From NCBI GenBank assembly GCA_023897205.1, contig JAHWDD010000001.1, forward strand, positions 5,332,001 through 5,396,000: a DNA stretch of 64,000 bases, in the 5' to 3' direction. The DNA is from Exophiala sp. HKRS030 (lineage: Eukaryota > Ascomycota > Eurotiomycetes > Chaetothyriales > Herpotrichiellaceae). The first letter of the stretch is position 1, and the number at the start of each line of letters is the position of its first letter. Shown here piece after piece: positions 9,398 through 19,945 of this stretch. Below the pieces are notes generated by a model that was given only the letters and a program-made list of their open reading frames with translations, was not told the origin of the DNA and did no database searches. The translations under genes were made by a program, and so were the position numbers.

Positions 9398-11449
9398 ATG
9401 GAATCACGAATCCGCAAGCTGTTTCATTCTCGGAGATCGAAATCTCAGCACCATGCCGACCACTCCGAGCTAGATCTACACAGTATTCCTTACACTACGG
9501 CGACACCCCAGAGTCGCCTGCCAGTTATCATTAGCCATGCTTTACGAAGGTCTTCCCTTGGAAAGCGTCAAAGTGACCTTACGACAGATCTTCGATCTTT
9601 CTCGTACCAATCTACCCTCCCGGGCAAGCCGCCTCAACTGGGAGAACGACCTCAGCGAGGCAATGGACCGGTGAAATTTCAGACAAGCCGTCGGCTGAGC
9701 TCCGGCGAGGTTCTCATCAGCCAACACGATTACGATCGAACATTGGAAGACATTCGACAAGGCGATATTATCCTCGCCGGCAAAGAGCGAAAGAACCCAC
9801 GGGCATTGTCACAGCCTTCAGCGTCAATGCCACGACCGAGACTGGCAGTCCTCTCAAGTGCTCCCAACTCACCACGGTCGCAGTCGGCTTTCAGTCCAGT
9901 GCGCCAACTAGCGGACCAATCCCCCCAAAATGAATACTACCCACGATCGCCCCCGGCATCGTCCAACTTCATGCACGAGCGTCAGTGGTCGGTTGAACAA
10001 TCCTATCCCTCCGCTGTGTCTGGCCCAGAAGTTATGGGCCTCGGCATATCCAGTCCAACGCATTCGCTCTTTCCACGTCACATGGCTTCCACCGCATCTC
10101 TACTCGAGCCTCATGAAGAAGGCAATCCTACTCTACAGGCCTTGTGGAGGGCAGAGCACAGTCGCCTTACCTCCATATATGGGGAGGATGGTGTGGAGGG
10201 TGCCATATCGGAACTCGAAAAGTGTAGGAGTCCGTCCACCAGTCATTATGATTCAAGATCAATGACACCATTCATCTTGGACCCATCTCCGTCATCGACT
10301 GTATCACTGCAACAAAGTCCATGTCTACAACATGACTTTGGGAGAGCCAGAACTCCGCTCAGAAGTCATATGTCGACTTCGAACCTTGAGCTTGGGTATC
10401 GTGATGATAACTCTGATGGCTCCTCTCGTAATCGACATTCTTTTCTCTCCAACAGCGGAGGATCTTCCTTTTTCACTACACGGACCAGCATGGTAGAGGA
10501 GTCTCCGATGACTAGAGATGATCTCCGAAGAATAGTCGATGATATGCGAATGACGTACCTCCAGGCGCTTGAGGCTGAGGTGCCTCCCCCATTAGAGAGA
10601 TTGCCTGACCTACCGATTCCCAAATCTAGGGTCAAAAAGCAGACCCAATCGCTAGCTTCATCCGCGTCTGTTGAAAGTGGCCTGAGGTCGATGGCCGGTC
10701 GAAGTAGGACCACATCTTGGCAACCACCTTCCACAAGTCGGAGGACATCAGCATTTTCCCCATCCATCAGACCACAGAAGAAAAGAGCCAGCTCTGGCCA
10801 CAGCCGCAAGACGTCAACCCAGCCAGTTGCTGGCATCACAGCATTGTCACCCATCAAAGCAAGCCCAGCGCGTCCGAAAAGGGTTGATGCCAACCAGGAA
10901 ATTAGCACAGGATTGAAACGTGCCGATTCCACCACTTTGGGCTCTTTAGCAAAGGAGCTGAAGATCCTCGACAATCGTTCGTCCACTAACTCATCACATC
11001 CGACGCTTCCCTCCTCGCCCACATTTTACGACTCGTCGAGCTCTGAATCGATTCCCGAAATCTACAAGAATGCTCCTTTGGTGGCAGTGAAACCGCTGAC
11101 ATCTCCTGCGCCACCCACCCCAAGAACGCCTCAGCAACGAGTCGAGAGTTTCGATGCATCCGCTGGTGATACGTCCTCGCATGAAGAATCCAACCGTTTC
11201 TTTGCGGACGCAGATATTGATCTCGCACTTGACTTGGATAATTTTGAGTCACTTTGCGATGAATTTTTCAACTCTCCAACACTATCAAGCGACAATTTCA
11301 GTCATGTATCTTTTGAGACAGGGGACGGGAGAATGAAGGACAGTCCCGTTGCCGGCACTCCTATCTTGAGCCCATATTTAAATGAGGTCAACTTCCCTCT
11401 TCCCTTTCATACCCCGTCCATGAACACGGCTCCCCCTGGAATGTTTTAG
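9398..11449 (+). CDS. Conserved fungal hypothetical protein, largely disordered
   Basis: A single exon of 683 residues beginning MESRIRKLFHSRRSK. I do not recognise a catalytic domain. Most of the chain is rich in Ser, Pro, Thr, Arg and Gln, with many SP/TP sites, as expected for a phosphorylated disordered protein. Two ordered islands look conserved and probably helical: one around residues 249-272 beginning LWRAEHSRL, and one around 371-392 with DDLRRIVDDMRMTYLQALE. The end is acidic, with DADIDLALDLDNF, followed by a Phe/Pro-rich tail. There is no signal peptide or membrane segment. It could be a scaffold or cell-cycle/polarity regulator, but no function can be claimed. The first ATG in frame after a stop-containing leader was chosen as the start. 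Confidence 0.8.
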   Translation: MESRIRKLFHSRRSKSQHHADHSELDLHSIPYTTATPQSRLPVIISHALRRSSLGKRQSDLTTDLRSFSYQSTLPGKPPQLGERPQRGNGPVKFQTSRRLSSGEVLISQHDYDRTLEDIRQGDIILAGKERKNPRALSQPSASMPRPRLAVLSSAPNSPRSQSAFSPVRQLADQSPQNEYYPRSPPASSNFMHERQWSVEQSYPSAVSGPEVMGLGISSPTHSLFPRHMASTASLLEPHEEGNPTLQALWRAEHSRLTSIYGEDGVEGAISELEKCRSPSTSHYDSRSMTPFILDPSPSSTVSLQQSPCLQHDFGRARTPLRSHMSTSNLELGYRDDNSDGSSRNRHSFLSNSGGSSFFTTRTSMVEESPMTRDDLRRIVDDMRMTYLQALEAEVPPPLERLPDLPIPKSRVKKQTQSLASSASVESGLRSMAGRSRTTSWQPPSTSRRTSAFSPSIRPQKKRASSGHSRKTSTQPVAGITALSPIKASPARPKRVDANQEISTGLKRADSTTLGSLAKELKILDNRSSTNSSHPTLPSSPTFYDSSSSESIPEIYKNAPLVAVKPLTSPAPPTPRTPQQRVESFDASAGDTSSHEESNRFFADADIDLALDLDNFESLCDEFFNSPTLSSDNFSHVSFETGDGRMKDSPVAGTPILSPYLNEVNFPLPFHTPSMNTAPPGMF

Positions 11450-12892
11450 GGTACGATGCACTTTTCGCCCTCCCGACTTTCGGCTTTTCGACTTTTCGGA
11501 CGACCGATTATCATTTTTAACTATTGAATTTTGATTACGACTACCCTTCCCGTTTTCTCTTGGTTCTAACGACTTTTGATGCCATTACTCTTGTATTGAC
11601 CTTCTACGATGTCCCGGAAATTGAGCTGAAGCGGCCGACGTTGGACGCTCTACTTGTTTCCTCCACGAATTTTCTTTCTCTTTTTTCAGCCGACCTTTGT
11701 CGACGACCTTTGTCGACTTATGATGTTATGTATCGATTTGCTCTAGAATAGTGTTCGGAACAGGCTCATATTCTGTGACCAGTCTGTGGGAAAGGTTTCG
11801 GTTGGGCTATGAGAAAAATGATGGCTGCTCGCGCGGCAAAAGACCCAGAATTGGGTCACTTTGATGATGTTGAAGATTAATACGAAGATATCCGAGGAAA
11901 TGTACTCCGTATACTTGCGGTTTCTGCAAGGGAACGAATGAACATAAAAACCCGTGTTTGAATGTTTCGCATTTGGTTTCTGATTTTTGATAAAGGAGAG
12001 AGTTGAAGTGACGAAAAACATTCGCTCGTTCTATACCCGACGACTCGTCATCCTCCCCAGTACTAGTTCATACCTTTGGAACATCGACTCATGTCCCAAT
12101 GTCCTGATCAAGCGTGGGATGATCCTTTCGCGAATGCTTCTGACAGTCAAGATGAAATTTAACCGAGTGTTAACCGTGGGAATTTCCACCCTTTGTTGAC
12201 TTTCCCCAACGAGCCAATGTCAGAATTAAATATGGTATGAATGTCAGATGGACCGTTCCGATATTCTTATTCCATTTCAGTATTGAGACGAAACACGATC
12301 GAGACGCTGTTACTAGACTGGATGACAGTCCTCTACAGGTATTTTACCAGTCTCGATGTCGCTGTTCATTCCCACAAAGCTGGGGCGATACCCCGTACTC
12401 CGTGTTTTAATCACAATCCCCACGGGTCACGTATCGGTACGGGGGAAGAGAGGTACCGTACTGATACAGTGACTGGTTATGTCTATGATGATACTCAATA
12501 GGTTGGTCTGATACGAGTAAGTACACGTAACCTGCTCCATACACCACCCGACGACTGACCCGTCATTCTGGGGAAGTTCTCCCACTACTTGGAGCAGAAG
12601 GGCACGATGGGATGAGTCCAGTATACCGAGCTTCTTCTATAACTCTGTTCCATTTGGCTCGGGAAAAGGATGGGACAGATAAACTATATAAATCTCCTGA
12701 CTTTCAGGGTTGTTGAATGTCCACCTACACCGTCTCTTGCTTCTGCCTCTTCTCCGTTCTACAACACCGCACTCACATACCTTGTTCCACCTACTTTGCC
12801 TGAAGCACTTCCCCGAGGCTTGATCGAACGTTTCTTACTAGTCTGTGGACACTGTGGACAGTGGGACCTGGCGACATCAAGCAAGCCAAATC
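11450..12892. other. Intergenic region
   Basis: About 1.4 kb between two plus-strand genes. It contains one TACTCCGTA (11903-11911) and an imperfect inverted repeat around 12432-12466. Open frames are short and unrecognised. The last few hundred bases presumably carry the sugar-porter promoter. Confidence 0.5.
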
Positions 12893-14936
12893 ATGGCCAA
12901 ACTGACAAAATACAACATCCTCATTTGTCTCGTCGTCTCCTGGGGAGGGTACGCGTATGGATTCGGCTTCGCCATCTTCGTCACGAGTATCGGCCAACCG
13001 GGCTTCTACGAATACTTCGACCTCGACCCTTCGAGTGACTACTGTGCCAACATCCTGGGTGCCATCAATGCCCTCTTCAACTTTGGCCTGGCCGTCGGGG
13101 CCCTGGCGCAGGGCTACCTCGCCGACGTGATTGGGCGAAAAAAGGCCTTTTACATCGCCGGCGCGTCCGCCTTGGTCGGTGCCATACTCGTGGCGTCGTC
13201 GGTCAAGATCGCCATGCTCATTACTGTTCGTCTCCTTCACGGGTTTGGGTTAGGCATGCTGATCTGCCTCGTCCCTTTGTACCTGACCGAAGTCGCTCCT
13301 CCACATCGTCGCGGTTTGCTTTCGGGTTTGACGACGATGAGTTTTGGTATGGGATATTTCACGTAAGTTCGTACATCCTGGAAGAGCATGTAATTTCAAT
13401 CTACTGTCCTCTCCTGTCTTCACGATTAACTGACTGGATGTGTGCATGTATTCTAGGTGCGCCTGGATCTCTGTTGGTTGCTATTTCGCTACAAACAGTA
13501 CGGTGCAATGGCGTATGCCGTTGGCTCTAGCTTGTATTGGTCCTTTGGCTCTTCTGATCGGATTGCCTTTTATCCCTGGTACGTCTTGTCCTCGACAATT
13601 GCACAACAAACGCAAGAGATTGGAAGAACTAGGCTGACAGGAAGCGAAAAACAAAAAAGAATCACCACGTTTCCTTACACTCGTCAACAAGACGGATGAA
13701 GCTTGGGAGGTCCTGAAGAACATTCATCGTGATCCATCCGACGCAGACGACTCTTCTGCTCGTGCCGAGTTCACTCAGATTGTCCGACAGGTCGAGTTTG
13801 ACAAGTCGATGAAGTCGGGGTACATTGAAATGTTCCGAAAGCCTTCGTGGAGAAAGAGAAGTCTTTTGGCCATATTCATACAGTATGTCTTGTCGTTCAC
13901 CCACATCATGACGACCATACAAAGTCCAGATGTTGACGTTGTTTTTTGCATAGGTTCGCCGCACAATCTACAGGTGTATGTCCTCCAGAGTCGAATCAAC
14001 TTCTCTCTCTCCCCCCTTCTCGTAACTAATACTTTGTTTCCAGATTCTCGGTATATCCAACTACCTTGTCTTGATCTTTGGAAGTCTAGGCATGACTGGT
14101 GTGATGCCTCTCATCATCTACGGTAAGATTTCTGACCTCGATGCCACAAGCCGTCGCTATATGGATTATTACGAGTCACTTTACGAACTGACATGCTCTT
14201 TTATTCGCGCCACACAGCATTGTACACTTCTGTCGGCACCTTTTTTGTCTTTGTCGCCATATATACAGTCGACCGTGTTGGTCGACGAACAATGTTTCGT
14301 AAGTATCCCCCCCCTTTTGTGTTTTCATTATCAACCAAAAGCTAACACGGAGAAAACAATGACACAGTCATTGGATTTCCTGCTTTAGCATTGTGTCTAT
14401 TACTCGAAGCCGTCCTTCAATCACAATACCTGGGCACTGACAACAAACCCGGTCTTGGTGCCTGCGTGGCCATCATTTATGTGTATATTGTCTTGTTTCA
14501 AACCGTCGACGGTCCAAGTTTCATCTGGATGAGTGAAATCTTCCCCACGACCATCCGAGCCAAGGGCATCTCGTTGGGATTCTTCTCTTACTTTGTCGGT
14601 GCAATCACTTATACCACACCGGCCCCGTTGGCTTTTAGAAACATGTAAGTTGAGGTCTCGCAGCTGTTGTCGGTTTGTTTTGGGTAGTGTCTCAAACTGA
14701 CATGATGGTGCGATAGCAAATACAACATGTATTTCCTGTACATGGGTTTGTGTATCGTATCGACCGTCATCGTTTACTTTTATTGCCCTGAAACGAAACA
14801 GATCCCGGTGGAAGAGATCGGTGCATTGTTCGGCGACGAAGTCATTGTTCACCTAACGGCCGATGGTCATGGGATCGTAGAACAGGAAGAGATGGTCAAG
14901 GTGGAACAGCAGGCGACTCATGAGGAAAAAGTGTGA
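12893..14936 (+). CDS. MFS sugar porter (12 TM)
   Basis: Eight exons: 12893-13362, 13457-13578, 13660-13882, 13954-13975, 14044-14122, 14218-14298, 14368-14644 and 14717-14936, giving 497 residues. Sugar/H+ symporter signatures are present: GYLADVIGRKKAF after TM2, LYLTEVAPPHRRG after TM4, PESPRFL in the central loop (restored only by splicing at 13659/13660), VDRVGRRTMF, and PETKQIPVEEI after TM12. It is expected in the plasma membrane importing a sugar or polyol; the substrate cannot be read from sequence. The 22-nt fourth exon adds FAAQSTG before ILGISNYL. The acceptor of intron 2 is AAG, which is unusual but required by frame and motif. The start is the ATG at 12893; the upstream in-frame GTG is not used. 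The 3' end is 241 bp from the end of the convergent SDR gene. Confidence 0.93.
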
Positions 14937-15177
14937 ACGAATCGTCGGTTGTCTTGTGGGAATGGACCTTTGATAGATACTCATAACAGTGATTGATCAA
15001 GCAGGCAGGTTTCATCCCTTCATGGTGTGAACCGTTGCAGGTCAACACTGTCCATATCGGTACTATTACTACTCGTAATTGCATGACAAGTACCAGTACA
15101 GAGTATGTATGCACCCAATGAGCAGGTTCAGGTTCCACCTCCACATCGTTGACAACAGTGAATTCGAAGTCGAAAGT

Positions 15178-16251
15178 CTAATAAGGATCCTCTTTGCCCT
15201 CGTACGTCAAGTTCTTGCCAGATGCTGTCTCTCGGGTCGCAGAGTCGATCTGACCATACGCACAAAGTCAGCCACGAGTACTCACTCTTGATCATGTATT
15301 GAAAAGAGAGAAAAGAACAAAGACGGTACTCACCACCTTGGTCATCCCATTGATACTCTCGTCAAGAGTGATCAATACCTCTGGACCCATGCCGAAGAAT
15401 TTTGCTCCTGCCTTACCCATGTCTGTGTCGACGAAACTATTGATGACACAAATCAAGGTCAGTGTTCAAGTTTTTGTTTTGGGATGAATTGGGGCAAAGA
15501 GAAATCATGGCATTTGGTTGTTTCAAGCAATTCGAACGTTCACGTTCAATCGGGTAAACGAGAAGGGGAACTCACCCTGGTGAGAGAGGAAAGGCGATCA
15601 GGTAGGGATGTTCCAGATGAATCTTCTTGGTGATCCAATTCATGGCCGCCTTCGAAGGGCCGTAAGCGGCGTTGGGGACGGGGACTGTCTCCTGAGCTGC
15701 TATGGAACCCGCGATGGTCCCCAGAGTGACGAATTTCGGGGTGATGTTCTTGTTGCTCGATGACTTCTTGAGCAAGGGCAACACGGCTTGGAATAAGAGG
15801 GTGATACCGACCGCGTTCACACGGTAATGATCGATCATGTCCGAAGGTTTGGCTTCGGCCACGGCGGGCCAGATGGCTGAGATGCCGGCGTTGGCGACGA
15901 CCACGTCGAGATTGTCGACGTCGTGTTTGGACTCGAGTTTTGCCACGGCATCGAGGGCGTCGGTCTCTGAAAGGCTGTCGATCTTGACCACGATCAAAGA
16001 ACTCGAGGGGTCCTTGGGCAACGACTGGAGCGAGACACTCGTCGGGTGTTGTAGATCTCGCACGCCAGCTATCACGGTGTTGTTTGGACGTGACAGGTAT
16101 GCGGCCACGAGACCTTTGCCGATGCCTATAGACTGTAAGGATCTGAAAGAATGGTCAAGCCTTTGAGGTGTGAAGAGAAAGGAGAGGAATAGTCACCTCT
16201 ATTTCCACCTGTGATTAAGTATGTGGTCTTGGTGGTGGCGGTGGTAGCCAT
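15178..16251 (-). CDS. Classical short-chain dehydrogenase/reductase
   Basis: Four exons in gene order: 16251-16197, 16125-15576, 15436-15334 and 15249-15178, giving 259 residues. The first splice builds the cofactor motif LITGGNRGIGKGL; VVANAGIS follows, then the catalytic Tyr and Lys in YGPSKAAM, and PLSPGFVDTDMGK after the third exon joins. The C-terminus ends GKNLTYEGKEDPY. This is the single-domain NAD(P)H-dependent reductase architecture close to fungal norsolorinic-acid-ketoreductase-like (sniffer-type) SDRs. The substrate is unknown. It is probably cytosolic, as no targeting signal is visible. It is convergent with the sugar porter. Confidence 0.88.
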
Positions 16252-16926
16252 CTTGTATCAGTATGTCTCTATGTGAGCAATCCTTGTCTCATGTAGGAGG
16301 AAAGATCTCGACGAAAACTTGACATTCTGAAACTGCCATCTCCATCGCATTTTTGGTAAAGTACTTATACTTGATATTTTTGTGTCTTGACAAGTATATT
16401 ATCAAGCAAATGTCAAGTGGTGGATCTATATCAGAGAAGAGCATACACAATGCACAAGTAGCAAGCAAGCACTCCGTACTGGGACAAATCTAGAGAATTC
16501 GGCCGAAACGTCCGTTTGGTGCCAATCAGAAGTCCACCCGCAATGTCAGAATTCATGTCAGAAAAACCAGTCAGAAAGCGCGCCTCGTGGTTATGCAAGG
16601 TCAGAAAATCCCTTCTTCATACTTTCTGCACTGTCAGAATAACAATCCTCAAGGACTGTTTTGAGACCTGGTATGAGCATTCTTGATTGGGGCGCGTTGT
16701 TTCACAACTGGGTCTGCGCTGTTGATTTCTCAGCATTGGTGCATTGCTAATGAGAACACATTGAGGCCAGGCATAGTGACGACTTTGCATCGAACATGCG
16801 CTTGTTGTCCTCAGTAGATATGCAATCACGCTCGAGGTTTGATCAACCGACAGTTGGCCGCTCCCTCTTTTCTCCAGTTGCGCGCGCATCAAGCCCGAGG
16901 GTTGTCAATAATTCTTGATAGTTTGC
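16252..16926. other. Intergenic region
   Basis: About 675 bp between the end of URA5 and the start of the SDR gene, both on the minus strand. It presumably holds the SDR promoter and the URA5 3' UTR. No gene is seen. Confidence 0.5.
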
Positions 16927-17661
16927 TCAATCCTTACTACCGTATTTCTCGCGGTAGATCTTCATCTGTTCGAGTTGTTCAGGGCCAGCACCTTGTAGTT
17001 GTCCAGCCTCGATGGCCTCGATCAGGTCCTCGAACTTGAGCACGGCGCGAACCGGAATGCCCAGTTCGTCCTCTGCGACTTTCATGGCACTCCTCGGTTC
17101 ACTGTCACTCACTCTCTCTTGTCTGGTCAAAAGGAGAACCACTCCGACGACTATTCCACCTTGTGCCTTGATGATCGATACCGCCTCTCGCATCGCAGTT
17201 CCCGCCGTCATGACATCGTCGAGGATCACCACACGCTTGCCCTTGAGTGGTGCCCCCACGATTGTGCCCCCCTCTCCGTGATCTTTTGCCTCCTTTCTAT
17301 TGAATGCGTAGGACACTCCTGCGAATTGCTTCCCGCTGAACTCTAGTTCTCGCGTCACGATCGCACTCAGTGGGATTCCCTTGTAGGCTGGACCGAATAG
17401 AATGTCAAATTGAGGAGAATACGGGACCTTTGAGTCTGAACCGGCTTCATCTTTCCCGAGTAGGAGTGAGAATGGAGGAGAGGTCAACACTGAGGCATAG
17501 GAACGGGCGAGCGCACCCAGCAGGGTGGACGTGTGGAGGAGGGAGGATGTGAAGAAATAAGGCGATACTCTGCCGGATTTGAGGGTATACGTGCCGAATG
17601 ACAGGACCGAAGCCTCGAGAAGGAGAGGTAAGAGTGTATCTTTGTACGATTCGGTCGCCAT
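16927..17661 (-). CDS. URA5: Orotate phosphoribosyltransferase
   Basis: A single exon of 244 residues starting MATESYKDTLL. It joins orotate to PRPP to give orotidine 5'-monophosphate, step five of de novo pyrimidine synthesis, in the cytosol. Diagnostic blocks are FGTYTLKSGRVSPYFF at the N-terminus, FGPAYKGIPLS, the YAFNRKEAKDHGEGG loop with the catalytic Lys residues, and the PRPP-binding VVILDDVMTAGTA. Length agrees with fungal enzymes (about 225-245). The start was placed at 17661 because the family begins there; an in-frame extension to 17739 uses upstream leader sequence. Confidence 0.97.
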   Translation of the reverse strand: MATESYKDTLLPLLLEASVLSFGTYTLKSGRVSPYFFTSSLLHTSTLLGALARSYASVLTSPPFSLLLGKDEAGSDSKVPYSPQFDILFGPAYKGIPLSAIVTRELEFSGKQFAGVSYAFNRKEAKDHGEGGTIVGAPLKGKRVVILDDVMTAGTAMREAVSIIKAQGGIVVGVVLLLTRQERVSDSEPRSAMKVAEDELGIPVRAVLKFEDLIEAIEAGQLQGAGPEQLEQMKIYREKYGSKD

Positions 17662-17885
17662 GGCTGTTGCACGAGTGTTTACTGAGACTAGTTGTGGTCG
17701 TTTTTTTTCTTCTTGTTTCGGATTCCCCAAACAGATCACAAAAAGTCGTCATTTATTATTGCAAGCCAATCGGTTTCTTGGCGATCGTCAATCTGCATCT
17801 GCAGAACAGGAACTTTCTAAACAATCTTTACGACATTGCACACTCGCAGCTTCACTATCTAATGCCCGGATCCTTTGACCTCTTC

Positions 17886-19071
17886 TCACTTCTGCATATC
17901 TTGAGGAAAGACAGAGGCTACAAAGTCTCGGATAACATCATCCTCATTGGTGAATCCAGGTTGACCAATGTCTCGCAGGATCTCCTCAGCTCGTGCAATT
18001 GGACCCGGGGCATACGACATGTCTCTGCCAGAAACATCTTGATCGCTTCCTTTTACTAACTCAGGACGATCTGGAAACAGCTCACGGACTTTACTGCGCA
18101 GATCGTTCCATGTTCGGTTGACATGATAGGCGAAAATACGCTCGTTCTTGATCGACTTCGACGCCACTGCTGCTACCATCAGACGCGCCGAGTCTTGTAC
18201 ATCGGTAAAGAACGCTTTGATCGACATGTGTTAGCAGCTTGACCAGATCCCAGCTGTGTACATGAGAGAAGGATTGCTTACCTAGAGGAAGGGGAACGCC
18301 CTCCCACTTGCCTTGCAAGGCACGTGTCAATTGCCCAGTTGACGATGTGACGCCAGTGTTGAGGTTGTCCATGTCCAAAACACGACCAAACTGACCGTCT
18401 GGCACAACACAATTGGCAACAAACGGTGGGTTATTTGTTTTGATCCAATCCCAGAACGCAAACTCTGCTAGAGTTCGTCCCGCACTGTATACGTCCACAA
18501 TCCGCTGAAAGGAAGAGTCTGTCGACTTTTGACGAGCTCTTTCCACTGCTTCATGGTTGAACATTTCTTCTGTGAGTTCCCGAGGCTCGCCATATATGGT
18601 GTCTGCGACTGCTTTGGAACTCGAACTGAGGACGTATCGTTGCACACCAGCTCGAGCGGCGCTTTCGAGGGTATTGATTGCGCCTCTCACCATTGGTCCA
18701 AACACCTTGGTGGGATCTGCATCGAAGATAACAGGCATGGATGGATATATGACTCCTGCCGCACCTAAAACAACCATGTCAGCATCTGTTTGGAGAACAT
18801 GCCTTGGGAGAGTGTCAATACCTCGAAATGCATCTTCGAATGCTCTTTCGGCCTCAAAATCCGGAACCTGGACGAGGTCGAACTTGCCTGACCATGTCCG
18901 ATCGAAGAGATTGTACATCCAACCGCGATGTTGTTCAACGTTTCGAACTGTTCCGCGGACTCGATATCCTGCTTGGAGCAGTTTCTCACATGTTTCCAAG
19001 CCCATATAGCCATTGGCACCAATGACTACAACAAGAGAGCCTAGAGGGATTGCTGGGTTTGCGATATGCAT
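17886..19071 (-). CDS. Extended SDR (NAD-dependent epimerase/dehydratase, GRE2/cinnamoyl-CoA-reductase-like)
   Basis: Three exons: 19071-18822, 18764-18282 and 18214-17886, giving 353 residues. The N-terminal VVIGANGYMGLETCEKLL is the extended-SDR cofactor loop, followed by YRVRGTVRN. Removing the 57-bp intron gives DAFRGAAGVIYPSMPV, and removing the 67-bp intron gives VPLPLAFFTDVQDSARL, both matching the family. The catalytic Ser is in YVLSSSSKAV. The catalytic Tyr176 is present in VYSAGRTLAE, but the Lys four residues later is Arg180. Family members reduce aldehydes, ketones or flavonol-like substrates with NADPH. The second intron ends in AAG. The gene lies 224 bp upstream of URA5 on the same strand, with no reason to link their functions. 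Confidence 0.87.
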
Positions 19072-19945
19072 TTTGGTTTCTTTCTGAAACTAGAACTGCC
19101 TTTAGGTGAGGTAGGCTGATTTGTTGTCGATTCTGCCAGAAGCCATGGTGACAAAGGCATTGAAGTCCTCAAATATATACCTGGTGTTCGTACCATACAC
19201 TGTTCTGTGAGAGCCATGATGAATACCAACACAGAATGGATTTTTCATAGCAGCTTACGAATTTGATACTACTTGTTGTCCCATTTCTAAGCATTCGATA
19301 CATCTTCCTGGGACGTTGCAGGTGTATTATAGCAGAGTAGATAGGAAATTATAAGCAGGACCGGAATTCCGTGTGCGAGTCTCTTCATCTCTGATTTCCC
19401 TCGAGTTTCGAACTGCGCCTCGCAAGTGTATACTCAACCCTTCAATAGTACGGTGCAGTATATTAACACTGATGGCGATGTCGGAACAAACACGGGCGAA
19501 GTGGCATAAAATTTCCCGCACTTCAGGCCCTCATCGTGCATGTCATAGATGGACCGGACCAATTCATTCTTGCATGTGCAGACCGCTCACGACTGTGCAA
19601 ATCTCATACTCCACCACGTTCGGCGGGATTGACTTCGGTGGCTGCGGGAAGCACCTCTTCTTTTCTGTCAACATTTCGACTCTGACAAACATTTCTCTAC
19701 CTTGTTGAAGCCAACTTTTTTTTACACCAAATGCAGCGAGAACTTGCCGACAGGTGGGCTCGTAGCCGTTATATCGGTTGATTCGGAGGGGGAGGTAAAC
19801 GCAGTTGGTCTGCGTCGTTACACCAGGGAAAGAGAGGCCCAACATATCAAACAAAAATACAAAAAAGAACAAACACAACAACTGTCGCTTCCGATCCTTT
19901 TAGCACTCCCTTGCTTCCCTTCCCTCCTGGCCGCAGAGAGCCACC
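19072..19945. other. Divergent promoter region
   Basis: 874 bp between the divergent extended SDR and the methylenetetrahydrofolate reductase. No gene is supported. The last 100 bp before 19946 is A-rich, then pyrimidine-rich, typical of a fungal 5' leader. Confidence 0.5.
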
